DNA of 64,000 bases from Streptomyces sp. CB02980 (GTDB lineage: Bacteria; Actinomycetota; Actinomycetes; Streptomycetales; Streptomycetaceae), in the NCBI RefSeq assembly GCF_014451325.2, contig NZ_JACSCH020000006.1, forward strand, positions 186,001-250,000, written 5' to 3'. Shown piece by piece: positions 8,062-16,782 of this stretch. Below the pieces are notes generated by a model. The model made no database searches, was not told where the DNA came from, and saw only the letters and a list, made by a program, of their open reading frames with translations. Both the position numbers and the translations under genes were made by a program. Numbering within the stretch: the stretch's first letter is position 1; the number at the start of each line of letters is the position of its first letter.

Positions 8062-8691
8062 TCAGCGTCCCGCGGCGCGGAGGACGGCCTCCTCGATCTC
8101 CTGGAACGCGGCGGCCTGCTCCGGGAGCCTCAGCGCGCCGCCGCGAGCCCGGTGGACGGCAAGCGGGGTGGGGGTGGCGCCGCGGGCCAGCAGGTGGCGG
8201 ACCGTGTCGGGGTGGGGTGTGCCGGCCACCCATTCGAGAGGGGTCTCCCCCTTCATCGACCGGTCGTCCAGGTCCGCGCCGTACTCCAGGAGCACGTCGA
8301 TGAGGGGCGCCCGGTCGTCGGTCATGGTGCAGGTCGCCGCCAGGACGAGGGGGAGCAGATGCCCGTGCCGGGACTGGATGCCCGTGGGTGCTCCGGCGGC
8401 GAGCAGGAGCCTCGCGATGTCGGTGTACCCCCAGGCCACGGCCTGGCAGAGCGGCGTCTGCTCCCCGTACTCCCCGGTGTACTGGCGGGGGTCGGCGCCC
8501 GCGTCGAGGAGGAGGGCGACCACGTCCGCGTGCCCCTTGTCGACCGCGATGTCCAGAGGCGTGGGCCGGTACTGCTCCTGCGCGTCGGGGTCCACGCCCG
8601 CGGCGAGGAGTTCCGCGACCAGCGCCGCGTCGCCGGCCTCCGCCGCGCGTCCGAGCCGTTTCACGTCGTCCAGGGGATCGTCTCGCTGCAT
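8062..8691 (-). CDS. Ankyrin repeat protein
   Basis: A 209-residue soluble protein made mostly of ankyrin repeats. Examples are AAEAGDAALVAELLAAGVDP, TPLDIAVDKGHADVVALLL, TPLCQAVAWGYTDIARLLLAAGA and TPLEWVAGTPHPDTVRHLLARGA, about 33 residues apart between residues 14 and 180. Such repeats bind other proteins, but no partner can be named. It ends in an Ala/Arg-rich helix. The serine hydrolase gene lies 12 bases upstream on the same strand, so the two are probably cotranscribed. Confidence 0.8.
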   Translation of the reverse strand: MQRDDPLDDVKRLGRAAEAGDAALVAELLAAGVDPDAQEQYRPTPLDIAVDKGHADVVALLLDAGADPRQYTGEYGEQTPLCQAVAWGYTDIARLLLAAGAPTGIQSRHGHLLPLVLAATCTMTDDRAPLIDVLLEYGADLDDRSMKGETPLEWVAGTPHPDTVRHLLARGATPTPLAVHRARGGALRLPEQAAAFQEIEEAVLRAAGR

Positions 8692-8703
8692 CGGCTGATC
8701 ATG

Positions 8704-9903
8704 TCAAACGTCTCCGTCAGCCGCGCCGGAGATCTCGTCCCGGAGCGCGGCCGCCGCGACCACCGCCGGGATCAGGCGGTCGTTCTCGGCGGCGCCGGGG
8801 CCCGCCGCGAAGGCGAAGCGGCGGCGGGCGTAGCTGTAGGCGAGGCCGGTGGCCGGGTCGGCGAAGGCCTGGGAGCCGGGGGCGCCGCTGTGGCCGACGG
8901 CGACCGGGCTGAGCACCGGGTGGCGGGTGGCCAGCGGGACGAAGCCGAGGCCGAAGGCGTTCGTCGAACCGGTCACCAGGTCCTGGCCGGAGGAGTGGAC
9001 CCGGGCGACCTCGGCCAGGGTGTCCGGCTTCAGGAGCGGGGCGCGGCCGTCGAGCTCGCCGGCGACCGCCGCGTACATCCGGGAGAGGCCGCGCGCGGAG
9101 CCGACGCCGCCGCCGGAGATCGGCGCCCGGGCCCGTACCGTACGGGAGTTGGCGTATCCGACGATGTCGAACGGCGGGTCCGCGTGGAAGTTGAACGCGA
9201 TGGCCATGAGGCTGTCCGGGGCGATCGGGTCCTCCGCGAGGAGGGCCTGCTCGGCGGGTGTCGGCCGCATCGGCAGGGCCGTACGGAAGCGGGGCTCCAG
9301 CTCCTCGGGCAGGCCCAGGTAGTAGTCGAGGGCGTACGGGGCGCGGACCCGCTCCTCGAACAGCTCCTGGATCGTCCGGCCGGTGGCCCGCACGACGACC
9401 TCGCCGACGAGGGCGCCGATCACGAGGGCGTGGTAGCCGTGGGCGGTGCCGGGCTCCCAGAAGGGGCGCTGGCCCGCGAGCCGTGCGGCGACGGCCCGGT
9501 CGTCGGCGAGTTCGTCGGGGCTGAGGCCGCCGTCGGCGCCGATCACGCCGGACCGGTGGGCGAGCAGCTGCCGCAGGGTCAGCTTCCCCTTGCCCTCGGC
9601 GGCGAACTCGGGCCACCAGGAGGCGACCTCGCGGTCGAGATCGAGCACACCGTCCTGGACGAGCAGGGCGGTGACCAGGGCCATCGCACCCTTGGAGGAG
9701 GAGTAGAGGCCGAGGAGCGAGTCCCCGTCGACCCCGTCGCCGCCCCAGAGGTCCACGACGAGCCGCCCGTGGTGATGGACGGCGAGCTGGGCTCCGCCGT
9801 CGCGTGCCTCGTTCGCCACGACGGTGGCGAACTCCTCCCGCACGGACTCGAATCCGGGCTCCACCGTGCCATGGACCTGTGCCTGGACGTGACCGTCGCT
9901 CAT
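8704..9903 (-). CDS. Serine hydrolase of the beta-lactamase/EstB family
   Basis: A 399-residue protein with the class C beta-lactamase fold. The SxxK motif is Ser68-Ser-Ser-Lys71 in GLYSSSKGAMAL. A tyrosine candidate for the YxN position lies in TAHGYHALVIGALVGEVV, and the third motif is GHSGAPGSQAF near the C terminus. There is no signal peptide, which favours a cytoplasmic esterase or D-aminopeptidase of the EstB type over a penicillinase. The substrate is unknown. It is followed after 12 bases by the ankyrin gene and is divergent from the dnaN paralogue. Confidence 0.82.
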   Translation of the reverse strand: MSDGHVQAQVHGTVEPGFESVREEFATVVANEARDGGAQLAVHHHGRLVVDLWGGDGVDGDSLLGLYSSSKGAMALVTALLVQDGVLDLDREVASWWPEFAAEGKGKLTLRQLLAHRSGVIGADGGLSPDELADDRAVAARLAGQRPFWEPGTAHGYHALVIGALVGEVVVRATGRTIQELFEERVRAPYALDYYLGLPEELEPRFRTALPMRPTPAEQALLAEDPIAPDSLMAIAFNFHADPPFDIVGYANSRTVRARAPISGGGVGSARGLSRMYAAVAGELDGRAPLLKPDTLAEVARVHSSGQDLVTGSTNAFGLGFVPLATRHPVLSPVAVGHSGAPGSQAFADPATGLAYSYARRRFAFAAGPGAAENDRLIPAVVAAAALRDEISGAADGDV

Positions 9904-10115
9904 CGCGCTACTCCCCCTGAACGTCTCCGACTAGTTCGGTGACTGCAACGATCAAGGGAGCGATTCCCTTCCCGTGCTCCTCGCCGAACTCAGGTGGATC
10001 GCCGCGCGGTCCCGCCGCCCTCGACGGCGGCGGCCGGCTCCGGCCCGAGCTCGCCGGGGGCGGCCGAACACGCGGGCCGACGGCATTGTCAGTGGTGGCG
10101 TCTAGCGTCGGCGGC

Positions 10116-11216
10116 ATGGAATTCCGTATCGACAGTGGTGTGTTGACCGATGCCGTGGCCTGGGCCGCGCGCGTCCTGCCGGCCCGCTCCCCCATGCCCG
10201 TCCTCGGCGGTCTGCTTCTGGAGGCGGCGGACGGCCGTCTGCGGGTCTCCGGTCTCGACCACGAGGCCTCGGCCCGGGTCGAGGTAGAGGCCGACACGGA
10301 CGTCGAGGGCCGGGCCCTGGTCCTGGGCCGGCGGCTGCTCGACATCTGCAAGGTGCTCCCCCGGGGCCTCACGGAGCTCGCCGTGGAGGGCGCCCGCCTC
10401 TCGGTCACCTCGGGCGACGCCCGCTTCGGCCTCTCCCTGCTGCCCCTGGACGACTATCCGGCTCCGCCCGCACTGCCCGAGGTCCGCGGCCTGGTGGACG
10501 GGGACGCCTTCGCCGCGGCGGTCGGCCAGGTCGCCGTGGCGGCGGGCCGGGACGACTCGCTGCCGGTCCTCACCGGGATACGGCTCGCCCTGGACGGCAC
10601 GACCATGACGCTCGCGGCCACCGACCGCTACCGCTACGCGGTCCGCACCCTGGAGTGGAAGCCGGAGGCGGACGGCGGCGAACCGGCCGACGTGGTCGTC
10701 CCGGCCCGGCGCCTCACCGAGATCGCCCGCTCCCTGGCGGGCACGGGCCCGGCCCGGCTCGCTCTGGACAGCGGATCGATCGGCTTCGAGAGCGACGGCC
10801 TGCGCACCACCACCCGCCTCCTGGACGGCCGTCTCCCCCGCCACGACAAGCTCTTCGCCCTCGGCGACCACGCCCTGGCCGCCACCGACCGGGCCCCGCT
10901 GACCGAGGCCGTGAAGCGGGTCGCGGTCGTCGCCGAGGGCGACAGCCCGGTCCAGCTCACCTTCGGCCCCACGTCGATCCACCTCCAGGCGGGCTATGAG
11001 GACGACGTGGCCTCCCAGCGCCTCCCGGCCACCTTCACGGGCCCGGACACCCTCACGGTCGCCTTCAACCCCGGCTACCTTCTGGACGCCCTGACCACCC
11101 TGGACACCCCGAAGGTCCACTTCCACCTCCTGGGCCCGGGCCAACGAGCCCTGCTCACCGACGGCCCGCAGCCGGTCCACCGCCACCTGCTGATGTCGGT
11201 GAAGCCGCTGGTCTGA
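10116..11216 (+). CDS. DnaN paralogue (second DNA polymerase III beta clamp)
   Basis: A 366-residue sliding-clamp protein with the three-domain pattern. Domain 1 opens with MEFRIDSGVLTDAVAWAARVLPARSPMPVLGGLLLEA, domain 2 has SLPVLTGIRLALDGTTMTLAATDRYRYAVR, and domain 3 ends AFNPGYLLDALTTLDTPKVHFHLLGPGQRALLT...LLMSVKPLV. The clamp encircles DNA and tethers polymerases. It is far from dnaA and dnaN of the origin region, so it is an extra copy, as found in several streptomycetes. I chose ATG 10116 because homology begins at MEFRIDSG; the 59 in-frame residues upstream look non-coding. Its pairing with a resident polymerase is unknown. Confidence 0.85.
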   Translation: MEFRIDSGVLTDAVAWAARVLPARSPMPVLGGLLLEAADGRLRVSGLDHEASARVEVEADTDVEGRALVLGRRLLDICKVLPRGLTELAVEGARLSVTSGDARFGLSLLPLDDYPAPPALPEVRGLVDGDAFAAAVGQVAVAAGRDDSLPVLTGIRLALDGTTMTLAATDRYRYAVRTLEWKPEADGGEPADVVVPARRLTEIARSLAGTGPARLALDSGSIGFESDGLRTTTRLLDGRLPRHDKLFALGDHALAATDRAPLTEAVKRVAVVAEGDSPVQLTFGPTSIHLQAGYEDDVASQRLPATFTGPDTLTVAFNPGYLLDALTTLDTPKVHFHLLGPGQRALLTDGPQPVHRHLLMSVKPLV

Positions 11217-11224
11217 GGGGCCGG

Positions 11225-12577
11225 CTAGAACCCGCCCCCGCCGTCGAACCCGCCGCCCCCGCCGAAGTCGCCGCCTCCGAAGCCGCCGCCGTCGCCGAAG
11301 CCGCTGCCGCCGAAGTCGCCGGAGTTGAAGTCGGCGCCGGAGAAGTCGCCGCCCTCGAAGTCGTTGCCGCCGTACTCGGCCGCGTAGGCCGGGGTGGAGA
11401 GCATCGAGCCGAGGACGGTGCCCAGGAGGAGGCCGGGGAGGATGCCGCCGCCGAAGTAGCCGCCGGCCCAGGGGCCGTAGGCCGGGCCCGCCTCCCAGTA
11501 CGGGCGGCGGACGCCGTCCGCGTCGACCGTGCGGGCCATCGGGTCCAGGCCGTCGTCGAGGCGGGACGCGTCGGCGGCGCAGACCGGGACCTGGCGGGCG
11601 GTGCCGCCGGTCGGGGTCCAGGTGCGGTCCTCGGTGGAGGGGCCGTGGCGCGGGTCGAAGAAGCAGGGGGCGCGGCGCTCGGGGAGCGGCCGGGACTCGC
11701 GGCGGGCGGCCAGGACGGCGAGGGAGTAGCGGCCGTCCTCCAGGGCCTCGGTGACCGGGCGGACGTCATGGGGCCGGGCGGCGGAGGCCATCAGGGACTT
11801 CGCCTTGTCGTACGAGTCGAGGGAGCGTTCGTAGTCGCCGCGCATGGCGTCGTCGGCGCCCGCTTCGGCGGGATGGAAGTCCAGGCGTTCGAGTTCCTCG
11901 CCGAAGGCGGTGATGTCCTCGTCGACGACGACCCGGAGCTTGTCGAGCGCGGCGCGCTCCTCGGCCTCCTTGCGGAGCCGGTTGCGGCGGACGACCGCGT
12001 AGGCGCCCGCGCCTCCGGCGGCGACCACGGCGCCGAGGGTCACGAGGCCGGCGACGGGGACGCCGTCGTCGGTGCCGGCGGAGCCCCAGCTCGCCGGGGC
12101 GGAGCCGCGCAGGGTGGGCAGGGCCTGGTCGACGAAGTTGTCGAGCTCGGTGGCCGCGTCGACGCCCGGCTGGCGTACGGAGGTGACGAGGTTCCGTACG
12201 GCCTGTTCGGACATGACGGCGCGGTCGGCGCCCGCGTCGAAGCCGTCACCGAGGCGGACCGCGTACAGGCCGGTGACTCCGGTCTGGGTCCGCAGGTTCG
12301 CGAGGAGGTCCTTGGGCGGGAACTGCGCGTTCGCGGGCAGGACCGCCACGAACAGCGGCTTGTCCGCGTCCTTGATCTTCTGGGCGAGGGCGTCCGCCTC
12401 GGACTTCGACAGCTGGTCGGCGGCGCCCGGGTCGACGTAGACCGGGCCCTGTTTCAGGGCGGCGGCCGCGTCGGGTATCCCCGTGGCCCTGGCTCCCGCG
12501 GAGGGGGCCAGGGCCAGGAGCAGCAGCAGTATCAGCCCGCCGAGGGCCGACAGTACGGAGAGCGGCCTGGTCCTCAT
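11225..12577 (-). CDS. Membrane protein, TPM-like N terminus and Gly-rich tail
   Basis: A 450-residue protein. Residues 1-32 are a signal peptide or first membrane helix. Residues 35-160 (VYVDPGAADQLSKSEADALAQKIKDADKPLFVAVLPA) resemble the TPM domain found in thylakoid and phosphatase-like exported proteins. A membrane helix follows at about 174-195 (VAGLVTLGAVVAAGGAGAYAVV), then a charged coiled region at 200-275. The C terminus (about residues 400-450) is a low-complexity tail rich in Gly, Phe and Asp (GDFGGSGFGDGGGFGGGDFG). The topology is an extracytoplasmic N-domain. Function unknown. It is convergent with the dnaN paralogue, with only 8 bases between stops. Confidence 0.7.
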   Translation of the reverse strand: MRTRPLSVLSALGGLILLLLLALAPSAGARATGIPDAAAALKQGPVYVDPGAADQLSKSEADALAQKIKDADKPLFVAVLPANAQFPPKDLLANLRTQTGVTGLYAVRLGDGFDAGADRAVMSEQAVRNLVTSVRQPGVDAATELDNFVDQALPTLRGSAPASWGSAGTDDGVPVAGLVTLGAVVAAGGAGAYAVVRRNRLRKEAEERAALDKLRVVVDEDITAFGEELERLDFHPAEAGADDAMRGDYERSLDSYDKAKSLMASAARPHDVRPVTEALEDGRYSLAVLAARRESRPLPERRAPCFFDPRHGPSTEDRTWTPTGGTARQVPVCAADASRLDDGLDPMARTVDADGVRRPYWEAGPAYGPWAGGYFGGGILPGLLLGTVLGSMLSTPAYAAEYGGNDFEGGDFSGADFNSGDFGGSGFGDGGGFGGGDFGGGGGFDGGGGF

Positions 12578-12619
12578 GGTTCGACGCTACCCGAAGCACG
12601 ACAAACAAGACATAGAGGG

Positions 12620-14236
12620 CTACTCGGTGGGGTCGATTCCGGCCCGCAGCACTCCGTACGTGAAGGCGTCCTCCAGGGCCTGCCAGGAGGCGGCGATGAC
12701 GTTCTCACCGACGCCGACCGTCGACCACTCGCCGTTGCCGTCGCTGGTGGTGATCAGGACGCGGGTGGTGGACTCGGTGCCGTGGCGGCCCTCCAGGATG
12801 CGGACCTTGTAGTCGACCAGCTCGAACTTGGCGAGCTGCGGGTAGATCCGCTCCAGGGCGAGGCGCATCGCGCGGTCGAGGGCGTTGACGGGGCCGTTGC
12901 CCTCGGCGGTGGCGACGATCCGCTCGCCCTTGGCCCAGAGCTTCACGGTGGCCTCGTTGGCGTGGGTGCCGTCGGGGCGGTCCTCGACGATCGCGCGCCA
13001 GGACTCCGTGCGGAAGTAGCGGCGGGCCCGGCCCTCGGCCTCCTCCCGGAGGAGCAGCTCGAAGGAGGCATCGGCGGCCTCGTAGGTGTAGCCCTGGAGC
13101 TCGCGCTCCTTGACCCGCTCGACGACCCGGGCCACCAGCGCGCGGTCGTCGCCCAGGTCGACGCCGAGCTCCTTGCCCTTGAGCTCGATGGAGGCCCGGC
13201 CGGCCATGTCGGAGACCAGCATCCGCATCGTGTTGCCGACCAGCTCGGGGTCGATGTGCTGGTAGAGGTCGGGGTCGACCTTGATCGCGGAGGCGTGGAG
13301 CCCGGCCTTGTGTGCGAAGGCGGAGACGCCGACGTACGGCTGGTGGGTGGAGGGGGTGAGGTTGACGACCTCGGCGATGGCATGCGAGATCCGGGTCATC
13401 TCGGCGAGGGCGCCGTCGGGCAGCACCTTCTTGCCGTACTTGAGCTCCAGGGCCGCGACGACGGGGAAGAGGTTGGCGTTGCCGACCCGCTCGCCGTAGC
13501 CGTTGGCGGTGCACTGGACGTGGGTGGCGCCGGCGTCGACGGCGGCCAGCGTGTTGGCGACGGCGCAGCCGGTGTCGTCCTGGGCGTGGATGCCGAGGCG
13601 GGCGCCGGTGTCGGCGAGGACGGTGGCGACGACGGCCTGGATCTGGGCGGGGAGCATGCCGCCGTTGGTGTCACAGAGGATGACGACATCGGCGCCGGCC
13701 TCGTCCGCGGCGCGGACGACGGCCTTGGCGTAGTCGGGGTTGGCCTTGTAGCCGTCGAAGAAGTGCTCGCAGTCGACGAAGACGCGGCGGCCCTGGGAGA
13801 CCAGGTGGGAGACGGTGTCGCGGACCATCTCCAGGTTCTCGTCGAGGGTGGTGCGCAGCGCGAGCTCGACGTGCCGGTCGTGCGACTTGGCGACGAGCGT
13901 GACGACCGGGGCGCCGGAGTCGAGGAGGGCCTTGACCTGCGGGTCGACGGCGGCGTCGCCACCCGGTCTGCGGGTGGCGCCGAAGGCGACGAGCTGCGCG
14001 TTCTTGAACGCGATCTCCTGGCGGGCGCGGGCGAAGAACTCCGTGTCACGCGGGTTGGCTCCGGGCCAGCCGCCCTCGATGAAGCCCACGCCGAACTCGT
14101 CGAGGTGCCGGGCGATGGTCAGCTTGTCCGCGACGGTGAGGTTGATGCCTTCACGCTGCGCCCCGTCGCGCAGCGTCGTGTCGAAGACATGGAAGCTGTC
14201 GTCGAGGCGCTGGCTCTCGGCGTTCTCCGTGGTCAT
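12620..14236 (-). CDS. cimA: (R)-citramalate synthase
   Basis: A 538-residue member of the isopropylmalate/citramalate synthase family. DTTLRDGAQREG at about 19-30 binds the metal and acyl-CoA, HAQDDTGCAVANTLAAVDAG lies in the barrel, and the C-terminal LeuA dimer/regulatory domain (about 395-538) carries the allosteric site. It condenses pyruvate with acetyl-CoA to citramalate, giving 2-oxobutyrate for isoleucine. Length and the GxHAHAQDD-type motif favour CimA over LeuA. The start at 14236 follows a GACAGGAGCC box; the in-frame extension upstream is leader RNA. A leader peptide with consecutive Ile codons and a terminator precede it, so isoleucyl-tRNA supply probably controls it. Confidence 0.9.
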   Translation of the reverse strand: MTTENAESQRLDDSFHVFDTTLRDGAQREGINLTVADKLTIARHLDEFGVGFIEGGWPGANPRDTEFFARARQEIAFKNAQLVAFGATRRPGGDAAVDPQVKALLDSGAPVVTLVAKSHDRHVELALRTTLDENLEMVRDTVSHLVSQGRRVFVDCEHFFDGYKANPDYAKAVVRAADEAGADVVILCDTNGGMLPAQIQAVVATVLADTGARLGIHAQDDTGCAVANTLAAVDAGATHVQCTANGYGERVGNANLFPVVAALELKYGKKVLPDGALAEMTRISHAIAEVVNLTPSTHQPYVGVSAFAHKAGLHASAIKVDPDLYQHIDPELVGNTMRMLVSDMAGRASIELKGKELGVDLGDDRALVARVVERVKERELQGYTYEAADASFELLLREEAEGRARRYFRTESWRAIVEDRPDGTHANEATVKLWAKGERIVATAEGNGPVNALDRAMRLALERIYPQLAKFELVDYKVRILEGRHGTESTTRVLITTSDGNGEWSTVGVGENVIAASWQALEDAFTYGVLRAGIDPTE

Positions 14237-14338
14237 GACTGTGATGGCTCCTGTCGGATGTGGCTCCGGAAGGTCTGGATCCACTTGCCCCCATTCTCAC
14301 GCGACGTCCGCTTCCGGCGTGGGTGGGGCCGGAAAACG

Positions 14339-14364
14339 AAAAAACCCCTCGCGGGTGCGAGAGG
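14339..14364 (-). terminator. cimA transcription attenuator
   Basis: On the minus strand CCTCTCGC-ACCC-GCGAGGGG forms an 8-bp stem (one G-U pair) followed at once by TTTTTT. It is one of the few intrinsic terminators with a U tract in this window. It lies between the leader peptide stop (14419) and the cimA start (14236), the right place for attenuation. Confidence 0.82.
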
Positions 14365-14418
14365 TCTGCGCGCGGGTCTGAGGCACGGTGTCCACTGCCG
14401 CGGGGGTCGTGCCGCGAT

Positions 14419-14460
14419 TCAGTGGCCACTGCGGACCGGCGCGCTGCTGCCGATAATCAT
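14419..14460 (-). CDS. cimA leader peptide with Ile-Ile
   Basis: A 13-codon reading frame, MIIGSSAPVRSGH, starts at ATG 14460. An in-frame GTG at 14475 would add VLATT. Two consecutive isoleucine codons (ATT ATC) follow the ATG, and the U-tract terminator lies 55 bases beyond the stop. TAGCTA ends 5 bases before the ATG and no Shine-Dalgarno box is seen, so the mRNA may be leaderless. Ribosome stalling at the Ile codons would be expected to let transcription run into cimA, the committed step to isoleucine. Role inferred from position and codons, by analogy with the ilvB leader. Confidence 0.72.
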   Translation of the reverse strand: MIIGSSAPVRSGH

Positions 14461-14517
14461 CGTGGTAGCTAGCACGCCGGAAGTCTGACACAGGTGACGG
14501 CCCGGCGGGACGGGGGT

Positions 14518-14656
14518 CTCACGATACGGGCAGTCGTTCGGGAGGCCCTCCGGCCCACGCGACACCGGCTGCCGTCCGGGACCCGGCTGCCGTCCGCGAG
14601 ACCCGCCGTCCGCCGCCCTCACGACACCGGCAGCCGCTCCGGAGACCCTCCCGCCT
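14518..14656. repeat. Duplicated 3' end of the MFS gene
   Basis: The stretch 14618-14656, which encodes the last codons of the transporter (SPERLPVS and stop), recurs in diverged form at 14518-14556. It lies exactly 100 bases downstream and also reads PPERLPVS and stop. Between them CCGGCTGCCGTCCG occurs twice. The pattern suggests a tandem duplication at the gene end that has since drifted. Confidence 0.65.
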
Positions 14657-15968
14657 GCCCGCGCTTCTGGCCGGGCACCGCGGCGCCGTCCGTCCCGACC
14701 CGGCCCAGGTCGATGTCCCTGGTCTCCCGCATCGAGAGGTAGACGACCAGGGAGACGGCCGCACAGCCCGCCACGTACCAGTAGAAGCCCGACTCGATGC
14801 CCGCGTCCTTGAACCAGAGGGCCACGTACTCGGCGGTGCCGCCGAAGAGCGCGTTGGCGACGGCGTACGGCAGGGCGACGCCGAGGGCGCGGATGCCGGT
14901 GGGGAAGAGCTCGGCCTTCACACAGGCGTTGATGGAGGTGTAGCCGGTGATGACGACGAGCGCGAGCAGGGAGAGCCCGAGGGCCGGCCAGAAGGAGCCC
15001 GCGTGCTTCAGCATCGTCAGGATCGGCACGGTGAGGAGCGTGGAGCCCACCGCGAAGGTGATGAGCAGCGGGCGGCGGCCGATGCGGTCGGAGAGACGGC
15101 CGGCCAGCGGCTGGAGGCAGGCGAAGACGATGAGCGCGCAGAAGGAGACCAGGGTCGCGGTCTGCTTGGAGAGGCCGGCGGAGTTGGAGAGGTACTTGGT
15201 GAGGTAGGTGGTGTACGTGTAGTACGCCACGGTCCCGCCCATGGTGAGCGCGACGACGAGGAAGGCCTCGCGCCGGTGCGCCCACAGGGCCTTGAGGGTG
15301 CCCTTCTGCTCGCTCGCGACCCCGTCGTCGGCGGTGGTCTCGTACACCTCCGTCTCCAGCATCGTGCGGCGCAGGTAGAAGACGACGGCCGCGCCGAGGG
15401 CGCCGAGGACGAACGGGATGCGCCAGCCCCAGCTGTGCAGGGCCTCACTGGACAGGGTGTGCTGAAGGACGAGCAGCAGGCCGAGGCCGAGGATCTGGCC
15501 CGCGGTCATCGACACGTACTGGAAGCTGGAGGCGAAGCCGCGGTGCTCCGGGGCCGAGGCCTCGGTGAGGTAGGTGGCGCTTGCGGCGTACTCGCCGCCG
15601 ACGGAGAGCCCCTGGAGGAGGCGGGCGATCAGGAGGACGGCGGCGCCGCCGTATCCGGCGACGGAGTAGGTGGGCGCGACCGCGATGAGGAGCGCGGAGG
15701 CGGACATCAGGGTGACGGTGAGGGTGAGGGCCGCCTTGCGGCCCTTGCGGTCGCCGACCCGGCCGAGGAGCCAGCCGCCGACGGGCCGCATGAAGAAGCC
15801 GACGGCGAAGATGCCGGCGGTGTTCATGAGTTTGGCGGTGTCGTTGCCCTCGGGGAAGAAGGCCCCCGCGAAGTAGGTGGCGAAGCTCGCGTACACGAAC
15901 CAGTCGAACCACTCGACCATGTTGCCGGCGGAGCCGACCCAGATCTTCTTCCAGTGCTCTCGTCCCAT
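14619..15968 (-). CDS. MHS-family MFS transporter (alpha-ketoglutarate/dicarboxylate permease-like)
   Basis: A 449-residue protein with 12 predicted membrane helices. It has the metabolite:H+ symporter signatures VEWFDWFVYASFATYFAGAFFP at about 18-39, GRVGDRKGRKAAL after helix 3, and RLLQGLSVGGEYAASATYLTEAS in helix 4. MHS members carry organic acids, betaine or proline with protons; the exact substrate is unknown. It is the last gene of a minus-strand run ureAB-ureC-aguA-tetR-MFS, 121 bases after the TetR gene. A TACGTACGTT element in its upstream gap (about 16036-16045) resembles CGTACGTT before tetR, a possible shared operator. The 3' end has been duplicated downstream. Confidence 0.85.
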   Translation of the reverse strand: MGREHWKKIWVGSAGNMVEWFDWFVYASFATYFAGAFFPEGNDTAKLMNTAGIFAVGFFMRPVGGWLLGRVGDRKGRKAALTLTVTLMSASALLIAVAPTYSVAGYGGAAVLLIARLLQGLSVGGEYAASATYLTEASAPEHRGFASSFQYVSMTAGQILGLGLLLVLQHTLSSEALHSWGWRIPFVLGALGAAVVFYLRRTMLETEVYETTADDGVASEQKGTLKALWAHRREAFLVVALTMGGTVAYYTYTTYLTKYLSNSAGLSKQTATLVSFCALIVFACLQPLAGRLSDRIGRRPLLITFAVGSTLLTVPILTMLKHAGSFWPALGLSLLALVVITGYTSINACVKAELFPTGIRALGVALPYAVANALFGGTAEYVALWFKDAGIESGFYWYVAGCAAVSLVVYLSMRETRDIDLGRVGTDGAAVPGQKRGQAGGSPERLPVS

Positions 15969-16089
15969 GGACCGGAACCGTGCCGGAGGTGGCGCCGGGG
16001 CAACAAGGGTGTAGCAGACAACGATCCCGTGTACTTACGTACGTTGCGGTCGTGGCGCGGGACCGGCACCGGGGCCGGTCCGCGTCCGG

Positions 16090-16752
16090 CTACGGTCGCG
16101 CCAGCAGATCCTGCTCGATGAACTCGCGTACGTGTGCCAGGACTTGCTCGCGGCCGGTGCCGGGCACACCCACCGCGACGTGCACGCTGAAGCCGTCCAG
16201 GAGCGCCCTCGTACGGGTCGCGAAGCGGTCCGGGTCGACGGCCCGGAACTCCCCGCGCGAGACGCCCTCGGCCAGGATCGCGACCAGGTCCCGGTGCCAG
16301 GCCCCCTCGATGGCGGCCTGGCGGATCCGGGCGTCGGCGTCGGCGTTCTGGGACCGGTTCCAGACCTCCAGCCACAGGATCCAGTGCGGATCGCGCGGCC
16401 CGTCGGGCACGTACACGTCGACGTACCCGTCGAGCCGCTCGCGCGCGGTCCCCGGCCGGGAGAGCAGCGCGCTCCGCTCGGCGCCGAGGCGCCCCTCGCT
16501 CCACTCCAGGGTCTGCAGCAGCAGCTCGTCCTTGGTGCGGAAGTAGTAGAGCAGGTGCCCACTGCTCATCCCGACCTGTCGCCCGAGCCCGGCCATGGTC
16601 AGCCCGTCGAGCCCGCGCTCGGCGATGGTCCCCATGGCGGCGGCGAGCAGCTCCTCACGGGGAGGAGCGGCCTGGTTGCGCCGGCGCGGCGGGGAGGCCG
16701 GGGCGGCGGGGCCGGAGGGGCGGGAGGGGTCGGAGGGGTCCATACGGGTCAC
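16090..16752 (-). CDS. TetR family transcriptional regulator
   Basis: A 220-residue regulator. The N-terminal helix-turn-helix at about 33-80 reads EELLAAAMGTIAERGLDGLTMAGLGRQVGMSSGHLLYYFRTKDELL, in the TetR pattern; the rest is an all-alpha ligand domain. The basic, Pro-rich first 30 residues are a loose extension; GTG 16752 or ATG 16743 could be the start. It lies between agmatine deiminase (30 bases) and the MFS gene (121 bases). The nearby CGTACGTT elements suggest autoregulation and control of the transporter, perhaps by a polyamine or nitrogen metabolite. This is inference. Confidence 0.83.
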   Translation of the reverse strand: MTRMDPSDPSRPSGPAAPASPPRRRNQAAPPREELLAAAMGTIAERGLDGLTMAGLGRQVGMSSGHLLYYFRTKDELLLQTLEWSEGRLGAERSALLSRPGTARERLDGYVDVYVPDGPRDPHWILWLEVWNRSQNADADARIRQAAIEGAWHRDLVAILAEGVSRGEFRAVDPDRFATRTRALLDGFSVHVAVGVPGTGREQVLAHVREFIEQDLLARP

Positions 16753-16782
16753 TCGTACGTTCTACCTCATCCCCTCCCCGCC

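Noticed and set aside
8152..9942. 596-codon plus-strand frame
   Set aside because: Antisense to the ankyrin and serine hydrolase genes, both of which have clear family motifs.
11645..14488. 947-codon plus-strand frame
   Set aside because: Antisense to the TPM-like gene and cimA; no domain and no ribosome-binding site.
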